Numbered from the stretch's first letter, positions 23,927 through 34,998 are shown. The stretch: DNA of 64,000 nt from Cantharellus purpuraceus (GCA_025174535.1 JALBUN010000004.1:434001-498000), one strand, 5' to 3'. Made by a program: numbers and translations. Notes: generated by a model from the letters alone, not told the origin.

Positions 23927-24827
23927 TTACCTTTTCAGCCTAGGCAAAGGGGTTATATCTTGGAGTTCCAAAAAACAGCAGACAGTTGCTGCCTGTTTTG
24001 GAACCCGCAAAATTATGGTGTTAGGGAAAACTCTAAATCACCACAATTCTGTGAATGAACAGCTGAGAAGAATATCAAATCCTACTGCAGCACAACTCCA
24101 GAAACGATTTAACATTTGTACTTTGGTTACAATCCGTTGTAATGGTCAATGCAGACGATACGCAGGAAGGTAATACGTTTCTTAGCAGTAGGGAATGAAT
24201 AAGACTTCCAGAGTCTAGAGTTCACAGACGCTTAGGGGTCCAGATATTCCAAAAAGAGGGGAATGCACTTAGAGGCTAGAGGAAGTAGGTGGATGAATCT
24301 GACCGTCCAACCAGTGACACTCTGAAGCGGGTAACAGCAATGTGTGAAGTAGTCTAGCAACTGCTTCACACGAGTTCAAGATCCTAATGCTCTGCAAAGG
24401 CAGTACACACTAGTAACTTAAACAAGAGCACTAATGGCAGGACTATCAACAGACAATCTCACCCTGTAGATTCGTAGTCACGTGAGGTAGATACTACACT
24501 CATGCCCAAAGCAGGACAATCACTACTTAGAGTGCAATCGAATACAGTTACACAACTGTAAGTGACCCTTGAACTGGACAATCAACAGTTACTGAGATAT
24601 AGAGGATGACACTGTATGTCACTCTAGTCACACTGATGTGCAAATGATGGGGTAGAAATGGTTATTTATTCAGAGGCAGAATGGGCTCCTTTTATATTGT
24701 ATTTACAGGAGCTGACTAATACTACTGGAAACTTCTACCTATTAATAGATGGAAACTACTGGAAGCTAGTGGAATATGTGAGAAGGGGGTGGAAGTTTCC
24801 TAGCCAATGAGCTGCTTGGATTTGCTC

Positions 24828-24906
24828 TGACTCATGGCATGAGTCATGGTATGAGTCATGGAAGGAGTCATAACATGAGTCATGGCAGGAGTCATTGCAT
24901 GAGTCA
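24828..24906 (+). promoter_or_regulatory. Array of TGAGTCA (AP-1/Gcn4-type) sites at 12-bp period
   Basis: Within LTR-T', TGAGTCA or the one-mismatch GGAGTCA starts at 24840, 24852, 24864, 24876, 24888 and 24900, an exact 12-bp spacing, and the variant TGACTCA begins at 24828. TGA[CG]TCA is the known core site of fungal Gcn4-type bZIP activators. Function in this LTR is inference. Confidence 0.6.
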
Positions 24907-24991
24907 CCATTACTCAAATAACTCGGTCAATACTTCGTTTCCCAGGCTGATCAGCACAGCTATGGGTAGGCACAGCTTCTATTGAACTCTC

Positions 24992-25331
24992 TGTTGGAGT
25001 ATCGAGGCCGACGAACACGGAAGCATAGTTGAGGTACCACACAGTTCAACAGGCGCAAATACATAGGCATAGCGGTCGAGTACGGCGACACTCATTTTAT
25101 TTTGCCCACCTGACTTGATAGTATATAAGTTCAATATCGTTCTATCGGACACTTCAGTTGATTGCTCCCTGCACAACTGAAGTGTACGTTCCATTTCATT
25201 CTCATATGTCTAACTACATTAACCGTGAGCTCTGTAGTTATATATCTAGGTAGCTACTGAATCTACAGTTGATTGCTCCCCGCACAACTGAAGTTTATAT
25301 ATCTAGTCCCTCTTCACATCCATATCTTCCA
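24992..25331 (+). mobile_element. Solo LTR-K (340 bp), TSD CTCTC
   Basis: Starts TGTTGGAGTATCG, ends CATATCTTCCA, flanked by CTCTC at 24987-24991 and 25332-25336. It has the same length and the same TGTTGGA start as the LTR-K at 17470 and a TATATAAG box in the same place, but the sequence has diverged. It is nested inside LTR-T'. Confidence 0.88.
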
Positions 25332-25822
25332 CTCTCCACTGAAAATGGAGTCAGGAGGTGCAGTGGTTGCGAAGATATTGAGCATTTACTGGCAGTGGTG
25401 ACCAGATTGAGTCGGAGATTGAAATGAGTTATGTGATTGAAAATGAGTCAGTTGTCCGGGTGACTCCGGCTGACTTTGAAGCTGCTGACATCTGCGAAGG
25501 TTTGTGGGTCCATGTGGGTCCCAAAACTTTGCCCAGCAGAACAATAAGTTTGTAGACTAATTTCTGCATGGAAAATTCCCAAAAAAAAATGAAAAAATAG
25601 AGAATATTTGAATGGCCCTGAATCAAGAGAAAGCAGCACATATATGCTGATATTTTAAGGCCATGAAGCAAAATTGTACAGTTTCAGGACTTTAAACAAG
25701 ATCTTTTAAGGGAAAACCAGTTCCCATACACTGCCTCATCCTGTAAAGCTGATATATGGCGACAAATCATTGTGTGAAGGAAGCATTATGGTTGAGGAGC
25801 TCACTCAACTGTCTTTCCCTAC

Positions 25823-26362
25823 TGTTACGCACTAGGTCCAATTGGAGGTCAGAGATTGGGTTGGAAGTTGGGTTGGAGGTTTGGTTGGAGGTGGAGAGGG
25901 AGTCGGGGTATGTTGTGGGGTCGGAGTGGACTTGGCTTCAGCTTATGTGCTGTGCCCTCACTAATACCAGTGTCTGAGATTTCGGAGATGGAGTATGACT
26001 TAGAGAGTTAGGATTGGACTTAGGAACTAGGTGTGATTCAATATTCGAACTGGGGAATGAAGTCCCCAGTCGGGCAACTGAAATACATATTTGAAATCAA
26101 ATAATAATTACTCCAGTGATGGGTCTCTGAGGCCGATGGCCTTACATGATTATGTCTGAGTCCAACAGGGACAGATGTCTGGGTTCCTATGGTGATGCTG
26201 ATGCATCAATTGGAACCAGACACGGATGGGTGAGATTTGGCAGTGACAATCAGACAGATAAGTGGAGATGTGACGGTTCCCAAATGGAGTATAGATTTCA
26301 TATGCATGGGGATCCGAGTGGATCAGACAGGGATCTGGGCATTAATGAATATAGTCATAACA
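25823..26362 (-). repeat. LTR-Z (left LTR of broken chromovirus copy C)
   Basis: Full 540-bp LTR, plus-strand ends TGTTACGCACTAGG and ATAGTCATAACA. It abuts the copia relic at the inner end of the left arm. Several CGG triplets present in copy B read TGG or CAG here, as expected from C-to-T change. Confidence 0.9.
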
Positions 26363-26481
26363 GTATCTCTCCATTTAAGGCTGAGCCCCTGAGGCCTCAT
26401 GTCCGTGGATTGAATAGGTGAGATGGTTGGGTGCAGTCGGAGTTATACTGGGGGTCTGGAGACATATAAAAGGAGGGGCAT

Positions 26482-27704
26482 GTTTGAGGTCTTATCCTCA
26501 ACGATGTCTAACCCTTTGGCAAACATGAGCATGGCCAAGCTGGAGCAATTGCTCCTGGCTTGACAGAAGGAAGAGGAAGAGGAGTGGAGGCGGAAAGAGG
26601 AGGAGGAGGCAGAATGGAGACAGAAGGAAGAGGAGGAGGTGGAATGGAGATGGAAGGAGGAGGAGGAGTGGAGATGGAAGGAGGAGGAGGAGTGGAGATG
26701 GAAGGAGGAGGAGGAGTGGAGATGGAAGGAGGAGGAGGAGGAGCGAAGATGAAAGGAGGAGGAGGAGTGGAGACGGAAGGAGGAGGAGGAGTGGAGATGG
26801 AAGGAGGTGGCAGAGATGGAATGGAGAAGGAAAGAGGAGGAAGTGAAAGCCGAGAGAGCCTGCAGGGTCAAGGAACTATGGAGGCCGCGAGACTGAAGGA
26901 AGTGGAGGAGCAGGCACACAAGCTAGAAGCCACCATGGAGGTAGAGGAGGAGGTGACTGGGGCAGGGGCAACCAGTCACCTGGGGAGTCTGAGTGTGCCA
27001 ATACAGGCAGGGACCCCTGAGGTCGCCATCATCTCAATTACGTAGAGGGCATCAACCCATCCGACAACTGTCCCTACAGTGGACTCATTGTTATGTCTGT
27101 GGTCACAGCCGTTATTTGCAGTGGGTGCGGCTGAGGAAGATGACATGGTGGAGGCAGAGAGGGCGGAGGAGGCGGATCGATGCCAATATGGAGCCCGACA
27201 CAATTGCAGAGCCCAAGGCAGGCGTGGATGTCGGGACAGATGCAGAGCCGAATCTGACCTCGAATTGGAGATGGCTTGGGTAGCCACAGTTGAGGCTCGC
27301 AAAAGAGTGGAGCTTTATGCTGCTACCACCAAGAAGAACCTTGAGGTCATGGTTTTTTCATTGAAGGTGCACCCAAGTGCTGATACTGAGAAGTGGGAGG
27401 CAGACCAGAGGGTCATATGGTGCAAGGTGGAGAGTTGCATGTTGGCAACCTGTAAGAAGGAGCTGCGTGTCACTAGGTCAGCAATCCAGCTTTGCAAGCG
27501 TGAGATGGAGAAGGTGGCAGCAGAACAGCAGGACAAGGAGGAGGAGAGGGAGCACTTGGAGGCCACATCGAGAAGGAGCAGACCACCCAAGGCTCTGGCT
27601 CCAACAGAGCCATTCGGTGGGCCCAGCATAATTTGCAACTTGTGTCATGATGTGGGTGTGGAGTGTGTGTAGCCTACTGGCCCAACTTGCCGCCTTCGGT
27701 CCTG
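26482..27704 (+). pseudogene. Antisense Zn2Cys6-like ORF, chromovirus copy C (broken)
   Basis: Third copy of the antisense ORF. The start region (after TATAAAAG at about 26,466) reads like copy B, then a shortened and frameshifted Glu/Arg-rich coiled coil, the acidic linker and the second charged region (ARKRVELYAATTKKNLE onward). The first half of the Cys cluster is present (CNLCHDVGVEC) with a stop directly after it. The copy is cut at 27,705 by an LTR-G, so the second Cys triplet is missing after its first Cys. No gag or pol of this copy survives. Confidence 0.8.
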
Positions 27705-27705
27705 C

Positions 27706-28076
27706 TGTGAGGGCGACGCTGATGACAAGGCCACAACAACAAGATACTCGATAGATGAGGCTGATAAGAGATAATGCCAGCTGGTACAGCGGATATCCTC
27801 AGTCTATACAGCTGTTTCTGATAAATACATGGGACTTACCTGGTACAGCGGATATCCTCAGAGATCAAGCTGAGGGGATCACACTGCACCAAGGTGAGTC
27901 TTTATACTAAATGATGGAGATGGATAGGAGAACCAAGATAGGGGAATATTAGGGAGGAAGGATAGGGGAAGTGATAGGGGCAATGAAATAGGGGAGATGC
28001 ACCCTGACAGGCTGTGCTGATAGGGGCATCAAGAGAAAATACTAAAAATAGAATATGACTCATTTGAACCCTGACA
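27706..28076 (-). mobile_element. Solo LTR-G (371 bp) with mismatched flanks
   Basis: Plus-strand ends TGTGAGGGCGACG and AACCCTGACA. The flanking 5-mers are CCTGC on the left and ATTAA on the right. The left flank is the antisense ORF of copy C and the right flank is the end of an inverted LTR-Z. The two flanks therefore come from different insertion sites, which points to recombination through LTR-G copies. Confidence 0.85.
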
Positions 28077-30015
28077 ATTAACGTCCAGATCCCCGTCTGA
28101 TCCACTCAGATCCCCACACATATGAAATCTATACTCCATTTGGAAACCGCCGTCTCCATCTACCTGTCCGATTGTCACCGCCTGTATGGGAACCACCTTT
28201 TCCCTATCAAATTCCATTTATACAGCACCAATGTGCCATTCTTTGCTTTTCCATTCCTAAATATCAGCATATATTTGATGCTTGTACCTGGAATGGACTT
28301 ATTCAAATATTCTCTATTTTTTCCATATTTTTTCAGGAATATTCCATGCAGAACTCAGCTCAGAATCATTTATTTCTGCTGTGCTACAGTTGTGGACCCA
28401 TAGGCGCCCACAAACCTTCACACAGCCAGCTCTCCCCTTTTGGACCAGGCATTTGGCCTGAATTCAAGCTCAGATGTCTCTCATCAATAAATATTCTCTA
28501 ACTTAACAACCACAGCCTCTCAGGGCACTATTTTCCATGCAGATCATCACCTGAGATGTGGCTATCCATAGCTGTCCAAACCAGTGCAGAAAACAGGGTG
28601 GACACCCTTCTTTTTGCCTGATCAGTGCCTAGTTCAGGGATCAGATCAGCTGATGGGTGATCAAATCAGGTGATTGCCTTGGAATATTCTACCCCTTTCC
28701 ATAACATTCTAGCTGTTTCCCTCTATTATTAGATAGAACTTTCCAGAACCATTATTCAGCTCCTGATCAGTGTTAGTGCTGTGATCAGATCCTGTGATTG
28801 GCTTGGAATATTCTACCCCTTTCTTCCACCTTCCACAACCTTCCAGTAGTTTCCATCTATTAATAGGTAGAATATTCCAGAAGCATTACTCAGCCCCTGT
28901 AAATACAATATATAAGGAGGCCATTCTGCCTCTGAAAGAATAACATAATCATCATATTCTACCCATCTTCTGCACACCAGTGTGACTAGAGTGACATACA
29001 GTGTCATCCTCTATCTCAGTAACTGTTGATTACCAGTTCAAGGATCTTTTACAGTTGTGTAACTGTACTTGATTGCACTTGAAGTAGTGATATTCCTGCT
29101 TTGGGCATGAGTGTAGTATCTGCCTCACGTGACTACGAATCTACAGGGTGAGATTGTCTGTCGATAGTCCTGCCATTAGTGCTCTTGTTTAAGTTACTAG
29201 TGTGTACTGCCTTAGCAGAACATTAGAAGCTTGAACTCGTGTGAAGCAGTTGCTAGACTACTTCACACATTGCTGTTACCCGCTTCTGAGTGCCACTGGT
29301 TGGACGGTTGGATTCATCCACCTACTTCCTTTAGCCTCTAAGTGCATTCCCATCTTTTCGGAATATCTGGACCCCTAAGCGTCCATGAACTCTAGACTCT
29401 GGAAGTCTTATTCATTTCTTGCTGCTAAGAAACGTATTACCTTTCTGCGTATAGTCTGCATTGACCAATACAAAGGATTGTAACCAAAGTACAAATGTTA
29501 AATTGTTTCTGGAGTTGTGCTGCAGCAGGGTTTGATATTCTTCTCAGCTGTTCATTCACGGAATTGTGGTGATTTAGAGTTTGCCCTAACACCATAATTT
29601 TGCGGGTTCCAAAACACCGCCAATTCCACCCATCTGTCTCCGGTTCCAATTGATGCATCAGCATCACCATAGGAACCCGGACATCTGTCCCTGTTGGACT
29701 TGGACATACTCACATAAGGCCGTCGGCCTTGGAGAACCCATCACCGGAGTAATTATTATTAGATTTCAAAATATGTATTTAAGTTGCCCGACTGGGGACT
29801 TCATTCCCCAGTTTGAATATCAAATCATGCCTAGTTCCTAAGTCCGATCCTAACTCTCTAAGTCGTACTCCATCTCCAAAATCTCGGACACCAGTATTAG
29901 TGAGGGTGCAGCATATAAGCTGAAGCCAAGTCCGTTCTGACCCACACGATGTACTCTGACTCTGACCCAACCTCCGACCCAATCTCCAACCCCCAATCAG
30001 ACCTAGTGCATAATA
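28077..30015 (+). repeat. LTR-Z, inverted orientation, split by LTR-T
   Basis: Reverse complement of LTR-Z: 28077-28182, then resuming at 29617 and ending CCTAGTGCATAATA near 30,015. The outermost 20 bp or so at the left end are missing at the LTR-G boundary. The paired GGGGACTTCATTCCCC element is present near 29,800. Confidence 0.87.
28183..29616 (+). mobile_element. Solo LTR-T (1,434 bp), TSD CCGCC
   Basis: Starts TGTATGGGAACC, ends GGGTTCCAAAACA, flanked by CCGCC at 28178-28182 and 29617-29621. It is the reverse complement of the LTR-T at 13702-15134 with few differences, so the pair forms a second, smaller inverted repeat inside the larger one. A TATATAAGG box lies near 28,910. Confidence 0.95.
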
Positions 30016-30952
30016 TATATGCAACATCGAAGATGATGTTGCAACACCTTATTGAGAAGTCCAAAGTAACTCATCTCAGAGACAAGTTAAATGTCAAGAA
30101 TTTATTCAAGTACTATTATGACCTATTGGAGTAAGAAGGGAGGGTTTTATGATAAGGAAAAGTTATGAAAAGTTTGGGGATTTTTTGATTAAGGGATGAG
30201 GAGGAGGTGATTTTTGATTTTATTTTGTGAGCCATCCTTTCCTTCTACGGGGGTGGCTATACTCAAAAAGGGAGGTATTATGATGATTTTCATTCGTCAT
30301 AAACCTCAAATCAAACGGGTAAAAACTCCTTTCTCTATAAAAAGTTTTTCCCTATGACATCACATATTATCAGTATCCGCATCATTTCTTTTATCATATG
30401 TTTCAATCTTACTAAAAGGCATTTCTATCATGTGATTGTCAAATTGTATATTAGCTACAACTGTGTATGAGTATCAATAATCGGATTCACTATTCTCAAT
30501 CCCTTCCAAGCTGCAAACAAACAGCTTGTGTTATTTTTCTGTCGTTCCTGGAATAACTCCTAAACGACCTATTCGATTTAAAATCTTTTGCATATCCTAT
30601 TAGAATATTGCATCATCTATTGCTATCCCAAATTATGAACGATTTGGATCATTACATCCATTTCTATTAAGCAAACACTTTTTCGAAGTGTTGCTATTCC
30701 CATTTCTGCTCAAATATTTTTCAGAAGTCCCAGTTCCTAACCGAATATTCTGATATTTGGTAACATCACTCTACTTAACAACACCTCTCCATCGACCCCG
30801 CATATATCTGCATATTTGCAGTAACTGCTCCTCTATTCAAGATTTATTGCGCCACCATCTCTCACCTCCATTCCACACTCACACACAACACCCCTCCACA
30901 TCTTTTCCTAACATTAAAAACACTGAAGGAGGCTGCAGGTAGAGCACCTCAT
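30016..30952. other. Retroelement-like remnant, unclassified
   Basis: A short frame (about 30,030-30,134) ends KLNVKNLFKYYYDLLE. At about 30,273 a purine run (AAAAAGGGAGG) is followed by TATTATGATGATTTTC, which looks like a polypurine tract next to an LTR start. The rest is AT-rich. No second LTR or domain was found, so the family is unknown. Confidence 0.35.
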
Positions 30953-32398
30953 ATGTTCAAAACCAAGCTCATGACAGTGCACTTGGCCTCGGTAGCATCA
31001 CTATCACATGCTATGGCAAGCAAATCATTGCCTGCCATTATGCCATCACAACCCATGGCTTCATCATCACAGGAAACAATAAGCCCCACCAAAGAGGACA
31101 ATCTCCTGAGCAAATTGCCTCAGGTCAACCCTTGAGGGTTTGAGGGTCAAGATTGGGACAACACCAACCCAATCTGGGAGGGATATGACCTGGCTAGCAT
31201 TCCCAAGGGTGCTAAGCAACTGGGCAAACCATTTGAGTTTGCCCTATCCAAAAGTGAAGCTGAGATTGATCAGCTTCAAAAGGAATACATGGCTGGTGAT
31301 GCCAGCTGTACCTTAAAAGACCCAGCATTGAAGATGCTGGAAGAAGCCCAGCATGCAAATTATCGCAAACACTGGGATGATTTCAGGCATGCTCTCAAGC
31401 ATGCCAATGTGGGGAAATCATTCCCCAAATAGGCACCATGGTTCATGACTGCAGCTGACCCCCCCAGAGCAGTCACTGGCCACCTGCCATGACCTCTGGG
31501 CAAGTCTGCCCCTATCACAGCAGACTGGTTTGACATCTGCGATACAGACACTCTGGAGTTTGTATTGCTCTAAAAAGGCATTGGCCACACCATTCGCAGA
31601 ACGGACTGTACCAATGTGCAGAGTAATCAAAAGAATGACTCTGCTGGCTTGTGCTGATAACATGAGTCTTATCATCACTCTACCAACCACACTAGTAGAC
31701 ACACTTGCCCTCATACAGGGGTGGCAAGTAAACCCTAATGGGGTCCCCACAGTCACCTGACAGGAGTTGGATGGCACCATGAACTTGTCTGATGTGGACA
31801 TATGGATGTGGCTGCAAAAGGCCACTTCTAAGAAGGGTTCTTCTGCATTCAAGAAGAACCTCTGGACTATGTTCCAGAATCCCAGCCACTGGAAATTATT
31901 GATCAGTGGCCAAAAGTTCTCACCAACTCTTGGTGACACCTTTTGTGCTTCAGTCACTGGAGTGTATGATTGGGGGAATCACTCCCCCAAAGAACATACT
32001 GAATTAGAGCTTGTGCTTTGGTTTGGGCAATTGGGAGGCATCACCCCCAATCATGCTACTATTTTAGAGGAGTTTGCTAGATACATTGCCTCTGGTGCAG
32101 CTTTTAACCAGCCTGCCAGGGTTGGTAAGTGAAAGCAGGAGACTCAGGGAGTCTCCCAAGCAGCTCATAAAGCTGCTAAATGCTCTCTTGCTAAGTGTTT
32201 AGGTCACAATCAACTTAATCATGAACTCAATTGGGACACTGTGGTAGCAATTGCATCCTCCTCATCCATTCAAGTGGATGAGGATACTGCAACAACATCA
32301 GGGATGACTGAGAGCTGTCCCCCTCCAGAGCCATATGATCAAGACAATCATATGGATACCAACTCATCAGAGCAGCTTCATAAGGAGCTGTATGATTA
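30953..32398 (+). pseudogene. Unrecognised broken ORF followed by polypurine tract
   Basis: One long coding trace of roughly 480 codons. It starts in one frame at 30953 (MFKTKLMTVHLAS), crosses several stops (after QVNP, SFPK, GHLP, FVLL), shifts frame near 31,560 and continues to the stop at 32396-32398. Readable blocks include FEFALSKSEAEIDQLQKEY, EEAQHANYRKHWDDFRHAL, ELELVLWFGQLGGITPNHAT and LEEFARYIASGAAFNQPAR. I recognise no gag, pol or host domain. Just downstream AAAAAGGGGAGGG (about 32,427-32,440) precedes TGTAAGTACCC, the arrangement of a polypurine tract and 3' LTR. It may therefore be the only or last ORF of a retroelement. It also lies in the centre of the giant inverted repeat. 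Confidence 0.5.
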
Positions 32399-32439
32399 AA
32401 AGGTACTGAATGAGATCATGTCTCATTCAAAAAGGGGAG

Positions 32440-32646
32440 GGTGTAAGTACCCAAGGTACTTACTTACTATAGTATATAAGTATAATTGATATATGCAGCA
32501 TTCCCTTCAGGAATGTTGTCCTCTTGGTAGATGTATGTGCCCATAGGGTGCATATGTATAGTTATTATGTAAGCCAGTGGACCTAATACATGTGTGGGTC
32601 CACTTATAGTAGATAGAACTTAGCTAAAAACCACACTGTACAACAC
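32440..32646 (+). repeat. Possible LTR after the unrecognised ORF
   Basis: Starts TGTAAGTACCC directly after a purine-rich tract and reads to a possible CA end (CTGTACAACA). A TAGTATATAAG box lies near 32,470. No second copy was found in the window, so the 3' end is a guess. Confidence 0.35.
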
Positions 32647-33045
32647 ATCGCCCAACCAATATACTTGGTTGAGTTCTGTATAATGGTGTGAACTAAGGCA
32701 CAACTTACAACAATGGCTGTGGAGACACTGCGGGTGAGAAGACCATAGGGGGTGTGGAGGTGATGGTAGAAGCAGTGGGTGCCACTATGATGATGGATGT
32801 GTCCACATACTTGAACTCACCCACCCATCCCCACACCCACCACAACCCCCAACACTCCAAGGCACTATTATCCTCCTCCCCCATCCACTACAACCCCCTG
32901 CCTCACACTGCTCCAACACATGCCCGTTGACACCCTCAACATGCTCCTGCAGCCACAGAAACAGCTTGTGTACATCAACATTCTCAACTCACACACCATC
33001 AACATCTACTGTGAAGTGTGGTGGTATGAGATGCATTGGCATGGC
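32647..33045. other. No gene seen
   Basis: About 400 bp rich in C and A on the plus strand, with repeated CACCCAC/CCACAAC words and no convincing coding frame. Confidence 0.4.
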
Positions 33046-33178
33046 TGTTAAGATCTGATAGATATCAGTCTCAGTTGTGGTATAAAACAACTGAGGAAAA
33101 TATACTTGTGTCTTCAGCACCTAGCTAGTCTGATAGATGCTGTGGATGTATATGTACTTGTTAGAGCATATTCCAACA
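33046..33178 (-). repeat. Probable copia 3' LTR (133 bp)
   Basis: Read on the minus strand it starts TGTTGGAATATGC right after a purine tract (AAAGGGGAG) that follows the copia pol end, and it has a possible CA end at 33046. The plus strand holds a TATAAAAC box. The size is at the short end for an LTR, and the far end is uncertain. Confidence 0.5.
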
Positions 33179-34998
33179 CTCCCCTTTGATCTAACAAGTC
33201 CCACTTTCCTTCTGTGTAAGACCCATCATGTCACAGAATTTTATGTGTTTTTGGCCAGTAAGGGGCTTTGTAAGTGCATCTGCAAGCATCAGGTGGGTGG
33301 GTAGATGTTTGAAAGTTATTTGATTCATCTCTGTTGTAAAACATGTTCATGGTTCATAATATCCCCATCAACATTTACTCTCAATTGTCATCACACCCAT
33401 TGACCTATCACCTCAAGCTCCATATCACAAATAATACTGGATCTTGCTAATATTGACCAACACATGCATTATCAAAGTCATGCCTCATATTCTAATCATC
33501 ATGCTGTGTCCAATCCCAGTCTTGAGGAATGATCATGTTATCACCATACACATGGACATCTGCCCATACAATGAACCCCTGCATGCATTCAGGAGTTATG
33601 GACCCATACACCAAGTTTTATTTTTCTCATTACTATAGATTACTTGTAAGTTCAAATCCAACCACATCTCTTTTTTGTACCTCTCCATTCACTAATATTT
33701 CACACACAGTCAGTTTCTCTCCTATCTATAAACATGTGATCATAACAAATCATGTATGTTCTGAATATTGTGTTCACTTTTATTTACATAAATGTGCTCA
33801 TGCAGACATGTAGTTCTCCAGTCATTCCAAATCATATTGATCCTACTGACTCACTGCTTTTGCTTCTCAAAGATTCCAATTACATATTGGAATACTATGC
33901 TATTGTTCTACCAACTGCTATTTGTCTACTTAATCTCACAACAATCTCAACCTGCTCTCTGACAAATGATGTGCCACATCTATGTGCTTCAATCATACAT
34001 GGAAAGATGCATTCTTGGTCAGTGTGATAGTCCCAAGATTGTCACAAAAAATTGTGGTAGCTTCCTTTTGAGGTAGGGAAAGACAGTTGAGTGAGCTCCT
34101 CAACCATAATGCTTCCTTCACACAATGATTTGTCACCATATATCAGCTTTACAGGATGAGGCAGCAACTGTCTGCTGTTTTTTGGAACTCCAAGATATAA
34201 CCCCTTTGCCTAGGCTGAAAAGGTAATATGAGGGCTATGCTGAATGACGAGGCCACAACAAGATACTCAATAAGTGAGAGCTGATAAGAGATAATGCCAG
34301 CTGGTACAGCAGATATCCTCAGAGATCAAGCTGAGGAAACCATGCTGCACCAGGCAAGGTCTTTATACTAGATGATGCAAGGAATAAGGGAACCAAGATA
34401 GGGGAACAAGAGGGGAGGGATAGGAGAGTGCACCCTAACAGGCTGTGCTGATAGGGGCGATAAGAAAGGTACTAAAAATAGAAACTGAGTCGTATGAACC
34501 CTGACAGGTAACCTGATATCAATCAATGTCTGTCAGGGTTGTTTCCCTAGTTGGAGTCAGTATACCTGGTGAGTTTTATGTTGGCTTTTCCTCCAGTAAC
34601 AAAAATTGCATGTGCCTTTAAGGTACCATATTACACATTTTGCTGCCTCCCATTGCTCACATCCTGGATTGGATGTGTATTGGCTCAGTTGCTGAACAGC
34701 AAAGCTGATATCTGGCCATGTGGTTATTGCTGCATACATGAGTGATCCTACAGCCATCTAATATGGTTTCTTTGACATTTATTGTTTCTCTTCCTTGTTT
34801 GATGGACACATTGTTGTTGATAGTCAAGTTCCAGTATCAAGCAGTGCTGAAAGCATCTTGCATTTTGAACCGTCCTATGATTGTGTCTATGTACAATCCC
34901 TGAGATAGTGAGATGGTTCTGGCTTTGCGGTCACATGTGATTGCTACTCCCAGGAGCCAGTAGACATTTCCCAGGTCCTTTATCTCAAATAGGTGCTA
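33179..34998 (-). pseudogene. Ty1/copia RT-RNase H relic (right arm, longer copy)
   Basis: Minus strand. From 34998 it mirrors the left-arm relic: RT tail, AVGSLMYAAITTWPDISFAV, then the LTR-G insertion at 34227-34506, then the RNase H segment (NHCVKEALWLRSSLN at about 34,100). It then continues past the arm boundary (34073) with the C-terminal DALTKPLTGQKHIKFCDMMG-type ending near 33,240, followed by a polypurine tract and LTR. Stops and frameshifts are present. It shows what the left arm lost when the chromovirus LTR and the centre rearranged. Confidence 0.85.
34227..34506 (-). mobile_element. Solo LTR-G (mirror copy), TSD GGTAA/TTACC
   Basis: Mirror of 23647-23926, with GGTAA duplications at 34222-34226 and 34507-34511. 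It was duplicated together with the arm. Confidence 0.92.

Larger units (their letters stand above)
23994..25730 (-). mobile_element. Solo LTR-T' (1,737 bp with nested LTR-K), TSD CTGCC
   Basis: Plus-strand ends TGTTTTGGAACCC and CAGTTCCCATACA, flanked by CTGCC at 23989-23993 and 25731-25735. The first 750 bp or so is close to LTR-T. The second part diverges and holds a TGAGTCA array and a nested 340-bp LTR-K. Without LTR-K and its duplication it is about 1,392 bp. It is absent from the right arm, where GGCAGCAACTG runs straight through, so it inserted after the duplication. Confidence 0.93.
13694..25822 (+). repeat. Left arm of giant inverted repeat
   Basis: Pairs base for base with 34073-43022 in reverse complement. 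From 15135 to the 1-bp indel near 23,600 paired coordinates sum to 58154, and to 58153 further in. The left arm is longer because it gained two insertions after the duplication: solo LTR-T (13702-15134) close to the outer end and LTR-T' (23994-25730) near the inner end. The outer boundary lies in a BCS1-type coding region. The inner boundary is where a chromovirus LTR starts (25823). Confidence 0.95.
23156..25822 (+). pseudogene. Ty1/copia RT-RNase H relic (left arm, interrupted)
   Basis: The relic starts in the late RT region (HLFEIKDLGNVYWLLGVAI, then ARTISLSQGLYIDTIIGRF) and continues with AVGSLMYAAITTWPDISFAV QQLSQYTSNPG and KCVIWYLKGTCNF, the usual copia segment after RT. A 280-bp LTR-G and a 1.7-kb LTR-T' are inserted in it. 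The RNase H end (NHCVKEALWLRSSLN) resumes at 25736 and is cut at 25822 by a chromovirus LTR. Stops and frame changes make it dead. The right arm preserves the longer version down to a 3' LTR. Confidence 0.85.

Noticed and set aside
24979..25194. Short minus-strand frame near 25 kb as a gene
   Set aside because: Lies mostly inside the nested LTR-K.
26560..27045. Gly/Glu-rich plus-strand frames over the charged repeat (also 4152-4646 and 47309-47836)
   Set aside because: Alternative frames of the same GGAGGA-rich repeat; they do not continue into the conserved Cys cluster.
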